Program-made: the position numbers and the translations under genes
Notes under the pieces: model-generated
Database searches by the model: none
Seen by the model: the letters and a program-made list of their open reading frames with translations, nothing else
Told to the model about the DNA's origin: nothing
In this document: piece after piece, positions 11,875-22,482 of the stretch
How positions within the stretch are numbered: the first letter of the stretch is position 1
Layout: every line of letters starts with the position of its first letter
Assembly: GCA_964017145.1 (NCBI GenBank)
Contig: OZ024850.1
Location: 3,263,618-3,327,617, forward strand
Length of the DNA: 64,000 nucleotides
Source of the DNA: Agrocybe praecox
Taxonomy: Eukaryota > Basidiomycota > Agaricomycetes > Agaricales > Agrocybaceae
Direction: 5' to 3'

Positions 11875-12814
11875 ATTCTGTATATATGCGACAATTTTAT
11901 ACTTTGCATACGTTGAAAGACCACAGCGTTTACTTGATTATGCGACGTGCCGCTCAAATTTGAAACTGCGCAAGGGGGGGAATTGTCGGCAACTTCCGGC
12001 ACGTCACGGCCTCGTTGAAAATTGCAGGCGCTTCTTCTCTCTAGAGTCGCTCGATGGATGTTTATGGTGGCAGACGATTATAAATCAAACAAAATCAGGA
12101 AATGGCTCCTATAAGTCACTTTCAAAGGAAATTTGAAAATTTCCATAGCCGTAAATACTTCAAAATAATTCGGGATGATAGTATGTACCTCTCTGAAATT
12201 AGTGATGACTATGTATGGTAGTATGCCAAGTACATCGTCTTGAACTAATACAAAATATATTTACTCATGTGGAGTAGTATGTTCAGCTTCTGAGTACTAG
12301 TATTGTTGCTTGTGGTATAGAAGCCGTGTTCACCTAAAGTAAAATAAGAACGCGGTTAAATAGACTTCCATGGGGTCAATATTTTACTAGCCCCCCCCCT
12401 CCACAAAGGTAATTATCTAAGACTGGGTTCTAAAAAGATTCTAGTCTAATTTTTCTTGTAAACAACGTTCTTTGGAGTGTTTACAAAGACTTAAATCAAG
12501 GAATAGTGGAGATTAAGCGCTTCTTGTTCCGGGAGGCTCATAAGGAGGCTCATAATGTGCGCGAATCAGTTGGCTATTAATAAACGCTTAAGCGCTAAAC
12601 TTGCTTATGAATAATTTTTATCAGCACCCTCGGGGATACGCGAAATGAAGTGACCAATGACTCAAAATTTGTCATTGGGTAGTAATACTGACAGGCTATA
12701 GCGGTACATAAATAATCATACTAACGGTAGACTTTGGAAGACTAACTTCGTCTTGTATATGCTTAGTCAAATTCATTGGTCGGATCTCTAACATCAAACG
12801 TAACGGTCCACAGA
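11875..12814. other. Intergenic stretch
   Basis: No gene was recognised. A run of nine or so C bases lies near 12393, and AGGCTCATAA is directly repeated around 12534-12554. Confidence 0.45.
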
Positions 12815-13075
12815 TTCTACTTCAACTACAAGGAATCCCCGTACACTACCGAGTGGATCGAATATCCGGCTATCGAAGGCCTTTCGAAGAAGCTCGGATT
12901 CATACCAACCGGAATTTTTTAGGACAGAAGGGTGTACTACAGCCTTCCTGCGACTCGGATCCACGATGCATCTATTTTCGAAGAACGGACCTGGAAAAGT
13001 CCTTTGGGATGAAAATAGAAGAAATAACACCAATGGATGAGCGCGCAGTCGAGGAATGGGCTATTAATGGATAAG
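12815..13075 (+). pseudogene. GST relic, internally deleted
   Basis: An AG acceptor-like site is followed by FYFNYKESPY and TEWIEYPAIEGLSKKLGF, matching the beginning of exon 2 of the GST array. It breaks at an in-frame TAG after PTGIF (near 12920). Scraps of YYSLPA and IHD follow in changed frames, then a jump to the helical-domain words IEEITPMDERAVEEWA, and the copy ends at 13073. Exon 1, the middle and the last third are missing. This is a dead copy between two intact GSTs, showing gene birth and loss in the array. Confidence 0.85.
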
Positions 13076-13606
13076 TACCCCTAGGGACTTTTCAAAAATC
13101 AGGTGGCAGTCTTCCCTAGTTTTTTTTTATTTTTAAAAAAAGGGAGGTTTTGAGCCACTAACGGTCCTTTAAACAGACTCCGCCGATACTGTGCTATTAT
13201 TATTATGAATACTACATACTCCGAGTCGAGAAAACATGGTTATCAGACTTGTTAACAATCTGTACCCCGCTTTTGATCCTCGGTACATTCTGGTAGAATT
13301 ATATTTCTCATGCCCACCCCATATCATGCGTTTTCTTAGAAGAAGCATATTCACAAGGGATCGTTTGTCATAAATACGTGCCGTTCGTCACCGTATGAGA
13401 ATATTGTGTGAATAACCGGTTGATATATTTATATCTCGCTTAGATTACGCCAATCGCAACGTTATTTAAACGATCTCTCCCGGTATGATTAGAAATTCCA
13501 TTTGTCAGACTCATTCGGTGCTATTTATGACTACACTCGATAATTATAAAGACTCCCTCATCCTTGTGTGCTAATTACTATCTCCCAAGTAAACTCAACC
13601 CGTATT
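13076..13606. other. Intergenic stretch with promoter of the next GST
   Basis: It contains a homopolymer-rich patch (T and A runs near 13121-13141). TATAAAG at 13545-13551 lies 56 bases before ATG 13607 and is a good candidate TATA box. Confidence 0.45.
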
Positions 13607-14427
13607 ATGAGCATCATCTTCTACGACATACCTTCCGCCATAGGAAGGGCATGGTCCCCTAACACCTGGAAAACGAGGTTAGTCGAAAGGCGACTGAACC
13701 CACTTTGTAGAAATACATTGTATACGCGTATACTGACCAATGTCTCAGGTTCTGCCTCAACTTCAAGGGAATTCCATACAAGACCGAATGGGTTGAATAT
13801 CCCGACATTGCAGACCTCTCGAAGAAGGTTGGTTTCAAACCTACCGGCAAAGCTCCCTGGGACGGCACGGACTACTACAGCCTACCCGCCATTCACGACC
13901 CATCCACGGGTGTGTACATATCCGACTCCTGGGAAATTGCAGAGTACCTTGAGAAGCAATATCCGGAGACCCCAAGGCTCTTCCCCAACAATACCATAGG
14001 TCTCCAAGACGCGTTCACCGCCGGTCACCATGCCGGTCTTGATAACCTATGGGCTTTCATCCTTCCTGCCACCAACACAATACTTAACCCACGAAGCGAA
14101 GAATACTTTCGAAGGACGAGAGAACTCGCTTTTAAAGTAACACTCGAAGACTTGGTTCCAAAGGGGGATAAGGCTGTCGAGGAGTGGGCGAAATTCAAGG
14201 CCAACCTCGACAAGGTTGACTCGTGGTACGCAAAAACCGACGACAAGGGACCATTTATTCTGGGCGAAACCATTTCGTGGACGGATCTTAACGTTACGAG
14301 CTGGACCATATGGTTGAAGGTCGTTTGGGGAGAAGATAGCAAAGAGTGGAAGGACATTGCTTCTTGGCATGGAGGTCGATGGAATGACTTGTTGATTGCG
14401 CTTGAGAAATATACCAGCGAGGCTTAA
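13607..14427 (+). CDS. Glutathione S-transferase, GSTFuA/LigE-like
   Basis: Exons 13607-13677 and 13749-14427 give 249 residues. Exon 1 encodes MSIIFYDIPSAIGRAWSPNTWKTR. Exon 2 opens with FCLNFKGIPYKTEWVEYPDI and contains IHDPSTGVYISDSW and, in the helical domain, KGPFILGETISWTDLNV. The W-S-P-N serine is present. It is the last and most canonical member of the array. Its 3' end faces the alkenal reductase gene, with only 96 bases between the two stop codons. The function is expected to be glutathione-dependent conjugation, or ether or thioester cleavage of small electrophiles. Confidence 0.88.
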
Positions 14428-14523
14428 GTAGAAGATGAGGCATGAACACTGCAATAGGAGTTGAAATAAAAATGTATGTAGAGTAAATACTGCACATTAG
14501 AAGTCGAATGGTTTACCGTTCAT

Positions 14524-16013
14524 TCACTCCTCTGCCACATGAACGACAGCTTTGGCTTTGTTTGTGCCCTTCTGCACAGCTAGCATGACATCTCCGACAG
14601 ACTCTAGCCCGTTTGCGATATCTTCTTTGAACTTGATTTTTCCGGACGCGACGAGAGGAGGAAGCGTCTTATGAAATTGCTCGTCATATTTCTCTTCGAG
14701 TCTGCCGACAATGAAGCCATACATAGAGATGGATTTAGCGATGACGTGGAAAAGGTTCTGTTCATGAAAGAATGAGGTTAAGTAAAATGTTGGATACGAT
14801 GGGATAATAGAGCAATACTGACCCTGACTGCAGCCTTGGAGGGATTGTTGTATCCAGCAATCATACCACATTCCTGTTGTACCGTTAACGATCTTACGTC
14901 AATAAATCGGTGTGTTCAGACGCACAATGAATCGGGCCGCGACATTTGCAGCATCCAAGGCAGCCTCAAGCGTCTCGCCACCGACGTTGTCCCAAAAGCT
15001 AAGAAGCAAAATATATTCAATACCACCATCTCAAGTTTGAAGCACGAATTCGCTCACACATCAATAGGTCCTTCTTTTGCAAGCACCTCTTTCGTATTCG
15101 TAGTCTTGTAGTTAAACGCGACGTCGGCTCCGATATCCTTCATAAATTTCACTTTTTCGTCGGACCCTGCAGAACCGATGACCTTCAATCCGTCCAACTT
15201 GGCCAGTTGAATCACAAGTCTATTTTGCAAGTTTGAAAATAATTTTATGAAAACAATCATAAAGCTTACGATCCAACGGGGCCCGCACCAGTTGAAACGA
15301 ATGCTGTTTCCCCACTCTTGGCCTTTGAATATTCCTTCCAGGCCATGTAAGCTGTTTTGCCTGTAACTCGAGGTAAGGGGGATTACCACGCCAAAAAATC
15401 TAAATAATGGATCACACACCCGGCATTCCCAAAACGCCTACATAGGTTGACCACGGCAATTTGTGATCGTCTCTTTTTATGAGACCGAGTCCGGTCGACC
15501 CCAAGTCCTTTCTGATGAAATAGTTCGAATGATCTGGCAAGCCATATTTGAGCGCCTTGGTTCTGCAACCAAACCGCGTTTCGCTCACCGAGCATGCCAT
15601 AGACATGATTTCCGGCCTTAACTTTTGAGTGTTCCGAACGAACGACAACGCCTACGCCAAAGCCATTAAGTCTATCGCAATTTTAAGTGTACAACAAGAA
15701 AAAGATCCCGGAAGAAGCTCACGGTTCTCCGATGATAAAAGCAGGTGCGTAAGATTTCTGCTCTTGAGGTCTCATTCTGCCTCGCATGTAGGGATCGATG
15801 GAAAGTTCGAGGGTCTTGACGAGAAATCCTCCTCCTAGAGCGACCTTATCAGGGTCAATGGTCTGCGAGGTGTCATATACAGTCGTCTTTCCGGGTACAG
15901 GATAATCTGACAAAGTGACATTGGGATCTGTGAATGAGAAACAAGTTCGACGACGGTATCTCACCGTCTGGAATGGACTTGAAAAGAACGCGTCCGTTGG
16001 TTACAGGTGCCAT
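14524..16013 (-). CDS. NADPH-dependent 2-alkenal reductase-like MDR oxidoreductase (copy 1)
   Basis: Nine exons, complement(14524-14757, 14823-14873, 14926-14998, 15058-15219, 15270-15360, 15420-15533, 15589-15671, 15723-15906, 15965-16013), give 346 residues with phases consistent throughout. It starts MAPVTNGRVLFKSIPD. The nucleotide-binding fold carries STGAGPVGSLVIQLAK, and the upstream GVLGMPGKTAY motif is typical of the zinc-free leukotriene-B4-dehydrogenase/2-alkenal-reductase branch of medium-chain dehydrogenases. No zinc-ligand Cys/His set was seen. The end has PPLVASGKIKFKEDIANGLESV. It is expected to reduce the double bond of unsaturated aldehydes and ketones in the cytosol. It is followed upstream on the same strand by a close paralogue, and two near-identical 61-base repeats lie just before its start. 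Confidence 0.87.
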
Positions 16014-16060
16014 TGCGTGAAATTACAGTGATGAAAATAGAGAAATGTTGGCTTTCGTTT

Positions 16061-16206
16061 AATAGCTTTTCAGTCGAGCAGTGACACCTGGAAGCTGAAA
16101 CCCTCGGAATAGACCCAGACAGTTTCTCCATATCTTAAACCATCTAATAGCTTTTCAGTCGAGCAGTGACACCTAGAAGCTGAAACCTTCGGAATAAACC
16201 CAGACA
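16061..16206. repeat. Two direct 61-base repeats upstream of the alkenal reductase copy 1
   Basis: Positions 16061-16121 and 16146-16206 share the words AATAGCTTTTCAGTCGAGCA, GTGACACCT, AAGCTGAAACC and CCCAGACA with only a few mismatches, at a period of 85 bases. They start 47 bases upstream of the ATG of the minus-strand reductase, so they are in its promoter or 5' leader. Confidence 0.85.
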
Positions 16207-16578
16207 TAATTCCAAAATGATTCTTTAACACGGTTAAGATGGATGAACCTTGACGAAGTAAGGTCTTTGTATATTGTACGATGCATCCCACGAGCGTCCA
16301 GGAAATTTTGACATTCGGACCAGATTGTTGAGGGCTGAGAAGGATAGTATAAGAGATTAGAACCGCCGTGCCCGCCGCCGTGAAACCAGACTGTGACAGA
16401 CCTATCACATGATGAGGACAAGACGCGTCCAATTTGAATTTACACCCGTCCGCGTCAGGAACCAGGTGGGGTGACTAGTTGACCTTCCGTACTTTTAAAT
16501 TGGCGGTACTTTGCTCGCCATCGATTGAATAGCAAAGAAGACAAAAAATTCATCAAGTACTACGCAGTTCTAGTTAGC

Positions 16579-18072
16579 TCATGCAACATGAATGACTGCT
16601 TTACCGTTATTAGTACCTCTTTGAACGGAGAGGATAGCATCTCCAACCGACTCCAGCCCGACATATATCTCTTCCTTGTATTGTATTTGTCCTGATGCAA
16701 CTAGAGGGTGGATTGCTCTGTGAAATTCAGCACCGTGCTTGGACTCGAGGCGCGTTACTGTAAATCCGTGCATGGATATAGACTTAGTGATGATATTGTA
16801 AAGTTTCTACTCCTCGTTGAGAATTTGACGAAGAACGATAATCCGGGAGCGGTTCTCACCTTGACTGAAACTGTATCCCCAGCGTTATACTCGGATATCA
16901 TGCCACATTCCTATGTTAATTGGATAAGCTTGATGCTTCAGCAAGAATAAAATCAAAGTTCACAATAAAGCGTGCATATACACCAGCTGCCTCTAGAGCG
17001 GCATCCAGCGTTGCACCGCCAACGTTGTCCCAATAGCTGTGTCCATAATTTATCAATCTTTAGCACGCTATATATGCCGATTTTTCCAACTTACATATCT
17101 AGAGGCCCCTCCCTCTCCAGAACCTCCTGTATCGAAGTCGTTTTGTAGTCGAATGCAACATCGGCCCCTATTGCCTTCATATATTCTACCTTCGGTTCAG
17201 ACCCAGCCGAGGCAATGACCTTCAGTCCATCTAGTTTGGCTAATTGAATCAAGAATCTGTCCAACACAAATGTGTCTGAAAAATAAATTGTACGCGCAAT
17301 GTGAACGTAACTCACGTCCCCACTGCACCGGAGCCAGATGAGATGTACACGGTCTGTCCCTTCTTTGGTTGTGCGAATTCTTTCCAACCAAAGAACGCAG
17401 TTTTACCTACAAGATGTGGAATGAGAGCCAGTCGACGGTAAACACAATTTATCGCACCCGGCAAGCCTAAGACGCCAACAAACGTGGATAAGGGGAGGTT
17501 GTATGGATTGTCGAGTAATTGAAGGTCCGGCGTTTCGGGGTCTTCTACTTGAAGTACTTGGCGTATAAAGTAGTTCACATGATCTGCGTCTGGTCAGGAC
17601 TCCTAGCAACATTTTGATCAAAGACGTGGCTCACCAAGTACCCCATATATGTGATCGCCCACCTTCACTTCAGGGTGATCAGAACGAATGACGGCACCAA
17701 CCCCAAAACTCGAAATGCTTTCGAAGTTGCATATTCATCCAGCTATTCGTACGGGAGGCAAAGACAAATCTTACGGTTCCCCAATGACGAATGGAGGCGA
17801 AGCGTGCTTTCTAGGAGGCCAACTCATCTGTTTTCTAAGGTAAGGATCGATGGAAAGCACCAGGGTCTTGATTAGAAAACCACCATCGAGTGGGATGGTG
17901 TCCAAATCGATCTTTTGAGATGAATCGTAGATGGTCGTGACGCCGGGGGTGGGATATTCTGTCGACACATGAGGGTATAAAATCGAGCAAGACCTTGCAT
18001 TATGAACAATATCTCACCATCGGGTTCAAGGTAAGAATTGAATAGGACACGTCCGTTAACAACTGGTGTCAT
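16579..18072 (-). CDS. NADPH-dependent 2-alkenal reductase-like MDR oxidoreductase (copy 2)
   Basis: Nine exons, complement(16579-16806, 16860-16910, 16964-17036, 17095-17256, 17316-17406, 17458-17583, 17635-17717, 17775-17958, 18018-18072), give 350 residues. It starts MTPVVNGRVLFNSYLEPDG. Seven of its nine exon boundaries give exon lengths identical to copy 1 (184, 83, 91, 162, 73, 51 bases and so on). It carries SGSGAVGT in the NADPH-binding loop, then IQLAKLDGLKVIASAGS and GVLGLPGKTAF, and ends HPLVASGQIQYKEE. The zinc-free MDR reductase role is as for copy 1. It lies inside arm 1 of the inverted duplication; its counterpart in arm 2 (52.6 kb) is broken. Confidence 0.86.
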
Positions 18073-18426
18073 GGCTCAGCTACGCATAGATAAGCAATCT
18101 AAGAGCTAAGTCGGATCCGCAACACTAGCCTGCTAAACATAGCCAGTGGGTCAGTTTGTAAGTTTAGGTCGTTCTCCCAGGTGTTCGGATATTAAAGTCT
18201 ATTGTTGGAGAAAAACAACTTCTGAATTGATGAAGGTCAGAGTAAGTCTGAGTATAATTGACGGAGTGATTCAACTTTCTCTCACCTTCGTAGATTTTTA
18301 TCATCAAATCGACTTTGGCACAACAAGACGCGCCTTCATTGAGATATTTCGAGGGAGAGCCATCACACCACCCAGCACACTGGCAGCATAGAGAATACTT
18401 AGATATTATAAATACTAGACTATAGC

Positions 18427-20121
18427 TTAGATACAAGAAACTGCAGAGGAACGCTTAAATGGAGTTGGCTGAGATGCCACTTGAGAATCAGTAATAAAGT
18501 CCGTTTGTTCCCTTCGATTTCGTCGAGAACCGAGTATGGGAAAGGCTTCGTCTAAGGAGGAAAGCACATTAAATCATGAGTCCTAAAAGACACGGCGTAC
18601 AGCTTACAAAGTAAGTCCCAATTGAAAACTTGAGGTTTCTCTGTCGGATCGCTGAATATGAATGCCCCAAGAGTTAAAACAGCCTGTGTAAGGAGGCCGG
18701 TTAATTGATGTGAATAGATAAATTAAATCTAGTCACAAGACATACCGATAAGGAGAGTAGAGCGAGACAAGGCAACAGTCCAACGAAGTCTTTTAATCAA
18801 ATTAGTACAATATGATAATACGATATATGATATAATGACGTACCCAGAATGTCACCTAGGAACGTATCATGAGCTTCAAACGTACGTGGATTAATCTTAT
18901 TCTGTACTAAAAGCTCACCGAATCCTTCAGGCGCCCCGGGCATACTTTGCCTCAACTGGGTGAAAGCAAATAGCGTCGCGACAGGAATAACCAAAACCTC
19001 TCCCTTCTGTCGGAAGCCGAAAAACACGCAGGTGAGCATGACCAGAAGTAAAATAAGTGTGATGAACCCTACACAACAGACAGGTCAGCTACTAAAACGC
19101 TAAAGGCCTGGCATACACGTGCACTCGTCATGGTACTCACAAATTGAAAGAACGGTGACGATACTGAATGCCTTGACCAGATTCCCGCGCTGGAGATTGA
19201 CCATGACATCAATCATACCCGGAGGTATCTTGACGTTCGGTCGGGTAAACGCCATTGTTTTGAATCCTCTAAAAGTTAAAATCAATGGGGGAAAATGGAT
19301 TGATAGCTAGCGAATCCTACACGGCTATTCCTCTTGTCGACACCAGGTCCAAACCAACCGACTCATTAGTCTGTGCATCTTGTGCGAAGGCAAATAACTC
19401 AGAGGAGTACCTGTGGATAATGGTAATGATTGGGGCTCAAAAGGAAGAAACGATAAGTCTTACTCGTCGAATGGGTAGTATATGAGAGAAGAATGTCGGT
19501 TTCCAGGCGAGAAAAGGGCCAAGTCCGTTCTAAATGTAGGGGTATTTCCAACTATGTCTCTCAGAGCGTGTATAGAAGAGTTGTATCTGAAAATCGGCTT
19601 TGATGGTCTATCGCTTGTTCTGAATTCAAAAGAACCATCTCCTCGAAGAAGATTGCTGTAACAAAAATTGAATTAGTGTCCTCATCAGCAACCTCGTAGC
19701 AAGAAGCCACACACTCATCAAAAAAGATGTTGATGTCTGTGCAGGCCCCCAGATTGTTCGCAGAACAATTGGAATTGGCTTCACCAAGTATTGTCCAATC
19801 CATCGACATGACGCTATTTAAAGGGTCTGCGCTGATCAACACCAGTTCCACTTGGAGCTTTCTTCCACTGAACATAGCCACAGTATTTGCGTCGGCGACA
19901 TACTGAAAATCTCGGGAGTGCAAATTGAGACCAATCATGATTGATACAACTGGCGCTGCGACAATAAAAGAGATGCAGCATCCTATCCACCACCGCAGAC
20001 GGTATCGGTGACGACGAGCCTCGTCCTCCTGAGCTTGCAAGCTCGTGCGATTCGGAGTAGGCAGTCGACAGTCTATAGTCGGATTGCTCGATGCCATAGA
20101 TGTTGGTGAGGTAGGGATCAT
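18427..20121 (-). CDS. DUF4436-type integral membrane protein (copy 1)
   Basis: Nine exons, complement(18427-18551, 18608-18683, 18746-18789, 18844-18855, 18919-19068, 19141-19268, 19321-19410, 19464-19655, 19715-20121), give 407 residues. An N-terminal membrane segment (WWIGCCISFIVAAPVVSIMI) follows a basic cytosolic tail. A soluble, probably luminal part contains the family's YYPFDEYSSELFAFAQDA stretch. Two or three further membrane segments follow, around FITLILLLVMLTCVFF, LFAFTQLRQSMPGAPEGFG and the LLPCLALLSLS region. The Arg-x4-Pro-Gly-Ala-Pro word is, as I recall, characteristic of DUF4436. Exon 6 is only 12 bases. The function of the family is not known. The upstream Met at 20121 was chosen because it is conserved in the second copy; MASS nine codons later is an alternative. 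Confidence 0.8.
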
Positions 20122-20883
20122 AAAGCTACCAGGTAGCTGCCGATTGGAATTTGGGTCTGCTCTTTATATCGCGTTTTCATTTCAGATTGACACTGGTCGC
20201 CATCATATGTACTAGTCATCGGTAATGAAACGCAGCATCAAGTATGCCCTGAGAGTAAATCCATTGAATTCACGTACTAGTGGTATTTTCTTTGGGGCGA
20301 TCCTAGAATTGTATCCTGTCATACGAATTTGAGTCAACAGGTTCGCCACAATTTGTGGGATTTCGGCTGTGAGGCCTATTCCAAAACTTAAGAGCTGGTG
20401 CTTGTGTGAGAATAAGTAAAAGGAGGTAAATTGATTCCCTGTAAGTAAAAAGGGAGAGCCGAATAGATCGCGGTTTTCACCCACCCTCGCGTCGTCCGAG
20501 TCGTTGTAACTTATCAACAAGGAATCAACAGGTCACGTTTATATCACGGGCCTTCGTCGCGTCGCAGTCGCTTATTAAAATTTTTGTGCAAGCAATTCAA
20601 AAGCAATTAACCATTTATTTCAGCCGTTATCGTCGATGGGATAAACTCATGGTTGAATGCAGAATCATTAGTTTTATGATCGTCCTCAAAAGTCTAGCTC
20701 TCACGCTCGGGAACCTTCAATACAAATGCTCGGCTGCTTCGGCATCGACGATGGCATGCTATTTCTTAACGCTCAACGCTCAATATGTAGGTGGCCTAGG
20801 TGTAACTCACTCTTAGAAAACCAAACTTTGGTAACGAGTCTTAACAGATTGAAGTACAGAAATAAAAGTGTCCATTCGAATAC

Positions 20884-22482
20884 CTAAGTTTCTCCCTTTT
20901 CCACATCACTTGCTCTCATACTACCATGGTTTAACCCACTTCTAGCTCCCAACAACATTCCAGGGTGTAGGATATTAAGAGTATACACAGTAAGTATGAT
21001 CATTCCTCCATCTAGAACGTCTATTATACGAAATTTAGTCGATAGTCAGCGCAAAATCGACCGAGTATGACACAGGAAAATGGATTTATACGCACTGAAA
21101 TAAACTTGTGTACTGATAATCCTTCCAGTCCATCCGTCGCTGAGCTCTATCGTTCGGTATACTGCACTATTTAATTATAAGGCTGTCAGTTATTGAAGCC
21201 TTGGGGCAAGGGATGCCAGCACTCACCGAATGAATAAGCAAGTAGTACTGAATAGCAGTGCTCCGCTCATGATTAATAACTTGTGAGTTAGAGGTGCTCT
21301 TTCTTTGAGGAGATCATGCACGTCTGGTGTTTTCTTCTCAGAAGGAGGAGGTGAGTTCGGTGTACTCCCTGTACTTGACCTCGAAGTTGAAGGGGAGGGT
21401 GTCGATGCGCCTCTGATGAAGGGCTTATTGAAGAAGTAGCGAGTGTAGAATTCAAGAGCGCAAAATCCGTATACGGTTATTGTCACTTGAACGTGGGGAT
21501 GAGCTTTCATGTGTGTACTCGAATAAACATCGATGACTCACGCAGCTGGAATGATATCCCTCCAAGCATAATATGACCTCCCTAAGTCACAGTGCGACAT
21601 CGAAGTGAGAAACAGCTTTCTTTTCATACGATCCTACGTACCGGATTTGGATTCTCCAGATTTCCAACGGCGACTGCTGCTTTTCCTCCTCCAACACCTT
21701 GAACGACGAGCGATATAACATCCTGTCATCAACGAAGTCGGCAATCATATCTTATTCAAAGGTAAGATATACACTTACACAGGTACAAAACAATATTGTA
21801 TCTAAGAAAAATAAAAACGTGTCAGCATTACATGCTGCTTCATCGTGAGGACGGCGTGTCCTAAAACGTAAACATACACCATTTGGGACTGAGTCGACTA
21901 AACTGCGTCCCCAGCCGCTGAATTATGATCCCGAATATTACGAAATTTGCTGCAAGGAATGGTGTTGGCCCGAGAATTGTAGCCGTGATTCTATAAACAA
22001 GAGCAGAAAGTGGCTTCAAGTTAAAGAGTCCCCTCTGAGGATAAGAGAAAAATGACGAGGCTCACTGCATCTCGAACGGCTCTGGGTTCGGTGGATCAAA
22101 GCTCGACCATAATCTCCCCGACCATCCTAGAATTTCAAGGACACCACAAAGACAGACAGTCGGAAAGAGCCACCACATGCGATAGTACGCCGCTTGGCCA
22201 GCGTGAATTACTATCATAAGTGGTAAGCTCCTATAATTCTCTGATATTCAAAGGATACAAGGACTCACTTGTGGAAATAGCAAATAATACGATGAACATA
22301 ATCGCAATCCCCCTCTTTGGAATGTAGTGGTACGGCGAGGCGCGGAACATATGTACTGCTCGAGAATATAATTCCATCCCTACGTCATTTTACAATGCAT
22401 CATAAGACTCGTCAACTGCACAAATTTCGAGATGATTAGAATTTTGCTCACCATATCTGCCATCCATAGTGGAGAAATCCAT
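20884..22482 (-). CDS. RTA1-like multi-pass membrane protein (copy 1)
   Basis: Ten exons, complement(20884-21020, 21096-21166, 21227-21485, 21542-21581, 21642-21722, 21779-21801, 21878-21990, 22066-22210, 22269-22379, 22452-22482), give 336 residues. Recognisable RTA1 words are EILGWSGRLWSSF, TPFLAANFVIFG, DVISLVVQGVGGG, GGHIMLGGISFQL, IELSDGWTGRIIST and NVLDGGMIILTVYTLNILHPG, spread over about seven hydrophobic segments. The loop at about residues 200-240 is Ser/Pro-rich. RTA1-family proteins are fungal plasma-membrane or endomembrane proteins linked to resistance to aminocholesterol and to lipid translocation. The exon 7/8 acceptor (about 21485) has an alternative a few codons upstream. The second copy at 59.6 kb has the same exon plan. 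Confidence 0.85.

Larger units (their letters stand above)
16330..20870 (-). repeat. Inverted segmental duplication, arm 1
   Basis: This about 4.5 kb block (reductase gene copy 2, DUF4436 gene and their flanks) recurs in reverse orientation at about 49,885-54,350. Matches are seen in exons, introns and intergenic DNA. One is the 3' flank around 16,330-16,440 against 54,240-54,350, which shares the words GACGCGGACGGGT and GGACGCGTCTTGTCCTC. Another is the 5' flank around 20,600-20,760 against 50,000-50,150. Endpoints are approximate, by eye. The outer edge abuts the stop codon of the RTA1-like gene. Confidence 0.9.

Noticed and set aside
15383..15595. Alternative frame reading through intron 3 of alkenal reductase copy 1
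   Set aside because: The frame lacks similarity to the paralogues, whereas splicing 15,534-15,588 gives the conserved DHSNYFIRKDLG sequence.
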